Below, one piece after another: positions 1 through 5,433 of a stretch of 18,713 nucleotides of DNA. Position 1 is the stretch's first letter, and each line of letters opens with the position of its first letter. The position numbers and the translations under genes were made by a program. The notes under the pieces are model-generated. The model did no database searches, had not been told where the DNA came from, and worked only from the letters and a program-made list of their open reading frames with translations. Where the stretch lies: assembly GCA_035566435.1 (NCBI GenBank), contig DATMRF010000066.1, forward strand, positions 1 through 18,713, read 5' to 3'. This DNA is from DATMRF01 sp035566435. GTDB lineage: Bacteria; Verrucomicrobiota; Verrucomicrobiia; Limisphaerales; UBA8199.

Positions 1-560
1 ACTAGACCGAAGCAACTGCGGGATCGCGAGGTCTCGTGGGAAGGAAGCCACCGGTCAAAGCTGATGAGCCGACGAACAGAAAGACCATATAAGGTTGACG
101 GAGCGGGCGAGCTGGCACCACACAGCGCAGCCCGGCGTTCAGCTCCGGAGATAAATGGTCCGGTTGTGCAGCAAGAGTTCACGTTCTTACTCAGGGAGAC
201 CTGTCGCCCGAGCCCATCGGCAACTCCGATAAATCGCGAGCAGGCGGTGGGGGCGGTGGCCAGAAATGGTTTCCGTGCGGGAGCAGGAGTCAGCAGAGGC
301 CGTAGTACCGAGGGCAACGAGCCGGGAACACCGGACGGACTCACAACTCGGGAAGGGCTGAACTTGGCAGGCAGAACACGACCATCGGTGGTCTTGTCCT
401 GGAGCGATGAAGCCGACCGGCTGAGCATCTGGGCAGCGATCATCGTGGCAGAGAAAGAGTGGCTGCTGCATCCGCTAAGGACTGCCAGGAACCGCCGTAC
501 GCGGACCCGCATGTACGGTGGTGTGGGAGCCTGGAGGGGCAACCCTCCGGGCAACCCGAT
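1..560 (+). mobile_element. Group II intron, 3' part, without reverse transcriptase ORF
   Basis: The segment reads like a bacterial group II intron from domain I to its 3' end. Around 175-215 is the stretch with ttcttactcagggagacctg that I associate with domain I of these introns. Around 290-310 is gtcagcagaggccgtagtac, which in complete introns lies just before or within the 5' end of the intron-encoded protein. Domains V and VI follow at about 489-560. Only about 180 bases separate the two parts, so no reverse transcriptase/maturase fits. Either the ORF was deleted or this is an ORF-less ribozyme mobilised in trans. The reading frame at 64-639 is open across the element and past its end but has no known protein domain, so I treat it as non-coding. 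The 5' boundary (GUGYG-type) was not located and may lie left of the window. Assignment is by remembered motifs, not a covariance-model search. Confidence 0.72.
489..560 (+). ncRNA. Group II intron domains V and VI with 3' splice boundary
   Basis: Domain V: accgccgtacgcgg at 491-504 pairs with ccgcatgtacggtggt at 507-522, leaving a two-base bulge on the 3' side as in catalytic domain V. The triad position appears to read CGC rather than AGC, a form known from group IIC-type introns; this depends on my hand alignment. Domain VI follows as a stem around ctggagg/cctccgg. It ends in acccgat, with an unpaired A at 553 or 554, seven to eight bases before the end, which is the usual place for the branch-point adenosine. 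The intron should therefore end at about 560, with the 3' exon beginning tgggcc. Confidence 0.72.
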
Positions 561-945
561 TGGGCCAATGTCTGTTTGGCTCCATAAGTCCAAAAGTAGT
601 AGACACCAAGAGCGTCAAGGAGAAGAAAGAAAGCCGTAGAGGCCGCCTCCCGCCTCGCGAGTTGAGTATAGAGCAGGTGGTCCTCCTGCTCGTACGCAGC
701 CTGTGTGGCTTGGGACGGATGCTGGTACCAGGCCCGATGCGCATCCATTCTTTCGCTGATCCGGTATGGCTCCTCGATGACAGCCCCGTGGGGGCACTTC
801 TTTGCACCGATTTGCAGTTGTTTGCCAGCTATTTGCAGTTAATTGCAGCTGTTTTCGCTTTTTTGCGCTAATTCTCGTTCCAGAAAATTAATGACTGGCG
901 CCCCTTCCATGACAGCATGTAAACTGGAGGCGCAACGGGCGTTGA
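561..945. other. Non-coding region between intron and lyase gene
   Basis: No convincing gene. Short open frames on both strands here show no domain and overlap one another. The stretch is the 3' flank of the intron and the upstream region of the lyase gene. The only clear structure is the phased TTTGC repeat at 801-867. I could not find a good sigma70 promoter pair. Confidence 0.55.
801..867. repeat. Helically phased TTTGC repeat
   Basis: The core TTGC occurs at 802, 812, 822, 833, 843 and 863, with a degenerate TTCGC at 854 in the missing slot. The spacing is 10-11 bp, one helical turn, so all cores lie on the same face of the DNA. The bases between cores vary (ccga, gttg, agct, gtta, gctg), so this is a repeated core rather than a simple tandem repeat. 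It lies 100-165 bp before the lyase gene. Confidence 0.55.
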
Positions 946-962
946 CGTGATATTGTATCACG
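946..962. promoter_or_regulatory. Perfect 17-bp palindrome, candidate operator of lyase gene
   Basis: CGTGATA-TTG-TATCACG is a perfect inverted repeat with 7-base arms and a 3-base centre, ending four bases before the ATG at 967. An odd-length palindrome of this size suits a dimeric repressor; GntR/FadR-type operators have a comparable half-site-N3-half-site layout. The regulator is not in the window, so the family is a guess. Binding here would block the promoter or the ribosome-binding region. Confidence 0.5.
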
Positions 963-966
963 AGAA

Positions 967-2052
967 ATGAGTTCCGGTCCGGCCATGTCTTCGCCGGGAT
1001 CGGGCGGGCAGCCGGTAAGGGTCGCGCGAGCCGAGCTGGTCCGCCGCCTTTTCCGCGGCGGAGTTCCTTTGTTGTGGTGCCCGCCGGTGACACACTACGA
1101 TGACGCGGGCGCGATCGATGCGGCCAGGATGGCTGCGCACCTCCGCCACCTCGCGCCACATGCGCATGGACTCCTGATTCCGGGATCGACCGGTGATGGG
1201 TGGGAACTCACAGCCCAGGAGGTCCGGCAGTTGCTCGAACTGGCCCTGGTTCAGGCGCAGCAGCTCGACTTGCGTCTGCTGATCGGCGCGCTGAGGCCCG
1301 ACCCCCAGGAAGCGCTCAGGTTCATTCGCGAGAGCGTCGACTGGCTGAAAGCCCGGACGAAAAAACCAACGGCGTTGGAGGCTCTCGACGAGGCTCGCGT
1401 TTGCGGTTTTACTGTATGTCCGCCACGGGGAGCGGAATTGTCCCAACACCAAATCGCGGGCGCGCTCGCGTCGGTCCTCGAACTGGGTTTGCCGACCGCC
1501 ATTTACCAATTGCCCCAGGTCACGCAGAACGAAATAAGTCCGGAAGCGGCCCTCGATCTGGCGCGAAGCTTTTCCAATTTTGTTTTTTTCAAGGACACCA
1601 GCGGCGCGGACCACGTCGCGCTGGAGGGCAGGGGACTGGCTGGGGTGTTCGCGACGCGCGGGGCGGAGGGAGATTACGCGCGCTGGCTGAAGAATGCGGG
1701 CGGTCCGTACGACGGTTTCCTGTTGGGATCGGCCAATTGTTTTGCGCCGCAGTTCCACCGGTTCATTGACGACGTTTCGGCCGGGCGAGAGGAGCCGGCG
1801 CGGCAGTTGTCAGACCGGCTGACGGGTGTGGTCAACGAGGCTTCCAGCCTTGTGGCCGGCCTCTCCGTCGGCAATGCGTTTGCCAACGCCAACAAGGCGA
1901 TGGACCATTTCTTCGCCCATGGTCCGCAGGCCGGCAACGTGCCGCCGCCGAGACTTCATGCGGGGGGCCGGCTGCCGGTTGAAGTGATCCGGGCAGCGGG
2001 AGAACTGCTGCGGCGCTACGGGTTCATGCCGGCGAAGGGTTACCTGGAGTGA
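967..2052 (+). CDS. Dihydrodipicolinate synthase (DHDPS)/KDG aldolase family lyase
   Basis: A 361-residue class I aldolase of the DHDPS/N-acetylneuraminate lyase superfamily (TIM barrel, Schiff-base chemistry on pyruvate-type substrates). Visible motifs are GSTGDG at 73-78 (family GTTGE loop), the IYQLP segment with the catalytic-type tyrosine at about 180, and FFKDTSG with the Schiff-base lysine at about 209. It is longer than the usual 290-300 residues because of an N-terminal extension of about 25 residues and a C-terminal tail with a PPPRLHAGGRLP segment. A start at ATG 985 is equally possible; neither has a clear ribosome-binding site. The substrate cannot be read from sequence, and many verrucomicrobial members are annotated DapA although they probably act on sugar-acid derivatives. 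A perfect palindrome just upstream suggests control by a dedicated repressor. The gene is convergent with the LarA-like gene. Confidence 0.88.
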   Translation: MSSGPAMSSPGSGGQPVRVARAELVRRLFRGGVPLLWCPPVTHYDDAGAIDAARMAAHLRHLAPHAHGLLIPGSTGDGWELTAQEVRQLLELALVQAQQLDLRLLIGALRPDPQEALRFIRESVDWLKARTKKPTALEALDEARVCGFTVCPPRGAELSQHQIAGALASVLELGLPTAIYQLPQVTQNEISPEAALDLARSFSNFVFFKDTSGADHVALEGRGLAGVFATRGAEGDYARWLKNAGGPYDGFLLGSANCFAPQFHRFIDDVSAGREEPARQLSDRLTGVVNEASSLVAGLSVGNAFANANKAMDHFFAHGPQAGNVPPPRLHAGGRLPVEVIRAAGELLRRYGFMPAKGYLE

Positions 2053-2355
2053 GCGCCAGCACACGCTTGCGTTTTGGAGTGCGGCAGTCCTCTGCCGCTT
2101 TGGCGTTTCTGCCTCCTTCCTGCTGACCACTTCTGATCCCATCCCATTGGTGTTGGGGATGACTTCGTTCCGTTGCGCAACGACTCGTGACGGGGCCGCG
2201 CTCGGAAAGCAGTGTCGCCGCTGCGCTCTGCCAACGCACTCCAGGTTTTGTCCATCCGCGAACTCTGTGCAATCCGTGGTCAAGAACTCGAAACTGGACT
2301 TTGCGCCTCTGCTCCTTTGCGTCATTGCTTTAAAATCCGGTCGCAGAGTTATAGC
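2053..2355. repeat. Convergent intergenic region with interspersed repeat remnants
   Basis: There is no gene between the two convergent stops. At 2081-2098 a hairpin GCGGCAG-tcct-CTGCCGC lies 28 bases after the lyase stop; it has no following T-run and resembles a dispersed verrucomicrobial palindrome more than a classic terminator. At 2254-2327 is a low-complexity, imperfectly periodic stretch (atccgcg, ctctgtgc, aatccgtggt, then ctttgcgcc, tctgctcc, tttgcgtc). It resembles the interspersed cacagattacacagatta-type repeats seen in several bacterial phyla; that likeness is from memory. Confidence 0.5.
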
Positions 2356-3639
2356 CTAAAACACCGGCCGGAGATCGCCGGTGGGATCAAACTCAGGTTG
2401 CGACGGCTCGCCTTCGAGCCGCAAATCAGAGCGCGCGCGCGCTTCTCCCAGGTAGGTCTCAGAAGCCAGGATGGTTTCGCAGCTCAGCGTGTTCTTAATC
2501 CACAGCACTCTTGCTTCGCGCGGGTCCTGGCGGCCGCAGGTCTGCAGCGCCACCTCGAGCGCCTGGCGATCGGTCGGGAAGTGCAAGGGCACACGAGCGT
2601 TGGCGGGCATCAGGGAGGTGATGACGTTGACCGAGGTGGCCTCCCAGTCCATCGCCTTAAGCAAGCCGTCGTGGACAAAGTCGGCCAAGCCGATGCCGGC
2701 GGCGTTGCCGTAGCCGTCTGGGTGCAGCGAACGGACATAGATGCGTTTGACGGGGTTGGGGCCGGGGAGAATATAGCTTCCCTGGGTTTCGCGCCGAATC
2801 ACGTTGGTGTCCATTCCGGTGCCGCTGAGGTTCTTGCCCATTTCATCCACGATAAGCACGTCCACCTCATCGAACGGCAGACGGGGCATCAGCCGGCGCG
2901 CCTCGTCCAGAAGTTTCATTTCCTCCGCTTCCATGGTGGCCGCCGGGACCGCAACCACGCGCGCGGTTTGGTGGAGCGGGTTTTCGATGATGCCGATGCC
3001 GAAGAGAATTTTGCTGAGCTTCAATACTTCGCGGGCGACCGCCAGGAGGGCTTGGGCATGGCCGATGCGGACAGTGGCCTGATGAAACTGGTAGGCGCCC
3101 TTTTGTTTGCCTAGTCCAATCGCCGCCATCTTCATCAGGCCACTCTCGATGGGGCCATGGAAATCGGTGTGCGGTTTGATACGGTTGATCGGCACGATGG
3201 CGTCGGCGCCGGCTGCATGGCGGTCCTGGTAAACAATGAACTCTCCGGTGCGGCCCAACTCAGCAGCGTCCATGCTGCTCTGGATGGGAACGCCCATGGC
3301 ACTCTCCGTGATGCCGTAGTGGGCCAGCACGTCCAATTGGCCGGCAGGCGTTGCCCCGCCGTGACTGCCCATGGCCGGCACGATGAACACCTCGGCGCCA
3401 AGGCCTTTGAGCTCCGCGCACACCGTGCGGACGATCACGTCATAATTGGCTATCCCACGGCTGCCGGCTCCGACGGCAACCTTCATGCCTGAGCGGATGA
3501 ATTTTGTCGCCGGCAACGCCGCCAGCGCTTCGCGCGTCGCGCGCGCCGGGTCGGACAGCCCCGGCGTATCCACGAGTTGTTTTAGCCGAAAGAACCGAGG
3601 CAGGGAGTTATTCACGGGAGCGGGAATATTCTGATCCAA
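2356..3639 (-). CDS. Lactate racemase domain-containing protein (LarA-like, DUF2088)
   Basis: The product is 427 residues, the usual size for this family. The N-terminal half has the DUF2088/Lar_N look: a VAVGAGSRGI segment at about 54-63, AMGSHGGATPAGQ at 89-101, and the conserved NRIKPHTDFHGPIESGLMKM block at 152-171 carrying His and Lys residues. Family knowledge: LarA racemises lactate with a nickel-pincer cofactor made by LarB, LarC and LarE, and homologues racemise or epimerise other 2-hydroxy acids. No lar cofactor genes are visible here, so the substrate and the nickel dependence are inferred. The start is TTG at 3639, directly after the TGA of the upstream gene, with no good ribosome-binding site, so translational coupling is likely. 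It converges on the lyase, and both may serve hydroxy- or keto-acid catabolism. Confidence 0.82.
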   Translation of the reverse strand: MDQNIPAPVNNSLPRFFRLKQLVDTPGLSDPARATREALAALPATKFIRSGMKVAVGAGSRGIANYDVIVRTVCAELKGLGAEVFIVPAMGSHGGATPAGQLDVLAHYGITESAMGVPIQSSMDAAELGRTGEFIVYQDRHAAGADAIVPINRIKPHTDFHGPIESGLMKMAAIGLGKQKGAYQFHQATVRIGHAQALLAVAREVLKLSKILFGIGIIENPLHQTARVVAVPAATMEAEEMKLLDEARRLMPRLPFDEVDVLIVDEMGKNLSGTGMDTNVIRRETQGSYILPGPNPVKRIYVRSLHPDGYGNAAGIGLADFVHDGLLKAMDWEATSVNVITSLMPANARVPLHFPTDRQALEVALQTCGRQDPREARVLWIKNTLSCETILASETYLGEARARSDLRLEGEPSQPEFDPTGDLRPVF

Positions 3640-4122
3640 TCAACTCTGGAGCAACTGCCGCAATGCGGCCTGATGTTCGGGGTTTTGTTGCTCGTGCGGG
3701 TCGAGCGACCATTTGACCGTGCTGCTGCCTAACTCAAAAGCGCTCTCGATGCGTGCGGGAGTGATTCCTGTCTCCGCAAAATCGTCGGCATGAAACACCG
3801 TGTAGGCCCGAATGCCAGCACGCTCGATTCGCCCGCGCGGGAAACCTTTCCAGTACGGCTTGAGCTGTTCCGCGGTGACCTTTGTGCGTTGCGCCCAAGC
3901 CTCCGCCAGGTCATCGACGACAAAGCGCCGCCAAACATCGCCATGCCAGAGGTCGCCAAAATCTTCCCAAGGGAACGCGTACAAGCGCCATCGCGTCGGA
4001 AACCGCACGACATAATAGACGCCCTCCTTTCCTGCCGACTCCCGAAGCCGGCTTGCCAGCCGGGCCGTTGTGGCCCGGTCCTCGCTGCAGGCGTCATCCT
4101 TCATGCTGTTGTAGCCATACAC
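3640..4122 (-). CDS. Conserved-looking hypothetical protein, 160 aa
   Basis: I do not recognise a family. The protein is soluble-looking, with no signal peptide or membrane segment. It is rich in Trp, Tyr, Phe and Arg in the middle (YYVVRFPTRWRLYAFPWEDF, then WHGDVWRRFVVDDLAEAW), which suggests a compact fold. The start is GTG at 4122 or ATG at 4104; neither has a clear ribosome-binding site. Its stop codon touches the TTG start of the LarA-like gene, so the two are probably one transcript, and this protein may assist or share a pathway with the LarA-like enzyme. The abutting frames and absence of an overlapping better ORF support it as real. Confidence 0.6.
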   Translation of the reverse strand: MYGYNSMKDDACSEDRATTARLASRLRESAGKEGVYYVVRFPTRWRLYAFPWEDFGDLWHGDVWRRFVVDDLAEAWAQRTKVTAEQLKPYWKGFPRGRIERAGIRAYTVFHADDFAETGITPARIESAFELGSSTVKWSLDPHEQQNPEHQAALRQLLQS

Positions 4123-4160
4123 TTGACTATGGACCGGGGAGCATTGCGTGACAAGAGCGC

Positions 4161-4385
4161 ATGTCAGTCAGCCCGGATTTTTCATACCTGCCAGGACGAT
4201 GCGCCCGCATGTTGCCGGCTTACGCCGTTCGGAGCGGCCAGGCCCCCCTCCCCAACGACATCGAGCAGGTCGCCTATTGGTTCCAGAACGAGAGCACCAT
4301 CGGTTTCAGAATCTCCTGGCCCTCCAGCGGCATCTACCAGCAGTTCGCCGCCCAGGACCTCCTCCTCCGTCCAGGCCGTACTTGA
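4161..4385 (+). CDS. Small hypothetical ORF, 74 aa
   Basis: An open frame whose codon use is coding-like: from about codon 25 most third positions are C or G, as in neighbouring genes. The residues include IEQVAYWFQNESTIGF and SSGIYQQFAAQD. No family is recognised, and no ribosome-binding site, signal peptide or membrane segment is evident. It may be a genuine small protein or the 3' remnant of a longer gene. Its end overlaps the -35 box of the pseudopilin promoter. Confidence 0.35.
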   Translation: MSVSPDFSYLPGRCARMLPAYAVRSGQAPLPNDIEQVAYWFQNESTIGFRISWPSSGIYQQFAAQDLLLRPGRT

Positions 4386-4411
4386 CACCCACAAGCGCTG
4401 GTCACAATAAT
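4382..4411 (+). promoter_or_regulatory. Sigma70-type promoter of the pseudopilin gene
   Basis: TTGACA at 4382-4387 is a perfect -35 box. After 18 bases comes AATAAT at 4406-4411, matching five of six bases of the -10 consensus. Transcription should start at about 4418-4419, only about six bases before the ATG at 4425, so the mRNA would be nearly leaderless. No other in-frame ATG exists between the upstream stop and the prepilin motif. Confidence 0.6.
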
Positions 4412-4424
4412 CATTAGTTCGGCT

Positions 4425-5312
4425 ATGCGAACACGCACCATCAAAGTCCGCAGCAAGCCGCCCGCTGGCGGCTGCGGTCCCGGCAGCGGAGTTTCGTCGG
4501 CGTTTACGTTGATCGAGTTGTTGGTCGTTATCGCGATCATCGCAATCCTCGCCGCGATGCTGTTGCCGGCGTTGAACAAGGCCAAGGGCCGGGCCAGGCA
4601 AATCTCTTGCGTGAACAACCTGCACCAGATGGGGATCGCCGGCACCATGTACGTGCATGACTACTCTGCTTACACCGGCTCGCTTTCCACCACTTACGGC
4701 TTCTACTACGTCTGGGCGCCGCGGATGCTCGCTTACATGGGCAATAACCGCAAAGCCTTCTGGTGCCCCGCCGCTCTCCCGGAGAGCGCCTGGGACACCA
4801 ACGCCAACCGGACCCTCGGGGCGACGGGTCCCACCGGAGTCCCTGACGTTTACGGGATCAGCGATAGGGCCCGTTTCTCTTATGGCATCAACGATTGGGG
4901 CCTCGGGCAGGCTGACATCGGCAATCTTGGCAAACCCCAACTGGGCTTGGGCGGCGACATTAACGGCGGCCTCTATCACGGCCCGGTCAGGGATACGACT
5001 GTGGTGAGCCCTAGCCAAATGATTATGATCGGCGATGTCCCAGCGCTCAAAGACGCGACCCAGATCTCGTTCAATGGCAACATGGACCCCACCGATTCGA
5101 CCGTCGGCCATAGCCAATGGCCGTCCAACCGTCACAATTTCCACACTGACCTCGTCTTTTGCGACGGTCATGTGGAATCGCCGAAACGGAACGACGTGAT
5201 CAATTCGACGCCGAGTAATGTCTGGCGCAACCGCTGGAACAATGACAACCGGCCGCACGACGAGTACACCTGGGTTGTCAACCCGGTCTGGGCTAACACG
5301 CTTGATTTCTAA
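4425..5312 (+). CDS. Pseudopilin: prepilin N-terminal methylation motif and H-X9-DG tail
   Basis: This 295-residue protein begins with a 26-residue basic leader followed by the type IV prepilin motif FTLIELLVVIAIIAILA at 27-43, with Glu31 at the +5 position. It would be processed by prepilin peptidase and inserted in the inner membrane. The residue before the cleavage site is Ala26 instead of Gly, as in many verrucomicrobial homologues. His237 and Asp247-Gly248 form the H-X9-DG signature of the prepilin-associated C-terminal family found in large paralogous sets in Planctomycetes and Verrucomicrobia. The role, either pseudopilus assembly for type II secretion or an exported surface protein, is unknown. 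It is followed in the same direction, after 121 bases, by the GtaA-like gene. Confidence 0.9.
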   Translation: MRTRTIKVRSKPPAGGCGPGSGVSSAFTLIELLVVIAIIAILAAMLLPALNKAKGRARQISCVNNLHQMGIAGTMYVHDYSAYTGSLSTTYGFYYVWAPRMLAYMGNNRKAFWCPAALPESAWDTNANRTLGATGPTGVPDVYGISDRARFSYGINDWGLGQADIGNLGKPQLGLGGDINGGLYHGPVRDTTVVSPSQMIMIGDVPALKDATQISFNGNMDPTDSTVGHSQWPSNRHNFHTDLVFCDGHVESPKRNDVINSTPSNVWRNRWNNDNRPHDEYTWVVNPVWANTLDF

Positions 5313-5433
5313 AGCCCGGCAGATCGCGGCTGCCCTTTTCGCGTTCGGCTTTCCCGAGTGGTGATGGCCGCTGCGTCAGAAGTGTGTCAGAACTGTTGCC
5401 CTCTGAATCCTGAACATCGAAACTGATTCCGCT
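5313..5433. promoter_or_regulatory. Short intergenic region upstream of the GtaA-like gene
   Basis: It contains a direct repeat gtcagaa at 5375-5381 and 5386-5392, exactly 11 bases apart, which could be a tandem activator site. No convincing -35/-10 pair or ribosome-binding site was found. No terminator follows the pseudopilin gene. Confidence 0.25.

Noticed and set aside
64..639. 191-codon plus-strand frame at the left edge
   Set aside because: It crosses the group II intron core, domain V/VI and the splice boundary, and has no reverse transcriptase or other domain.
946..962. CRP-type binding site
   Set aside because: GTGA and TCAC are separated by seven bases instead of six, and the palindrome is odd-length.
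958..1758. 266-codon minus-strand frame
   Set aside because: Antisense shadow of the DHDPS-family gene, which has catalytic motifs.
2212..3114. 300-codon plus-strand frame
   Set aside because: Antisense to the LarA-like gene and without domain features; a by-product of GC-rich codon use.
4182..5258. 358-codon minus-strand frame
   Set aside because: Antisense to the pseudopilin gene, whose FTLIELL and H-X9-DG motifs are unambiguous.
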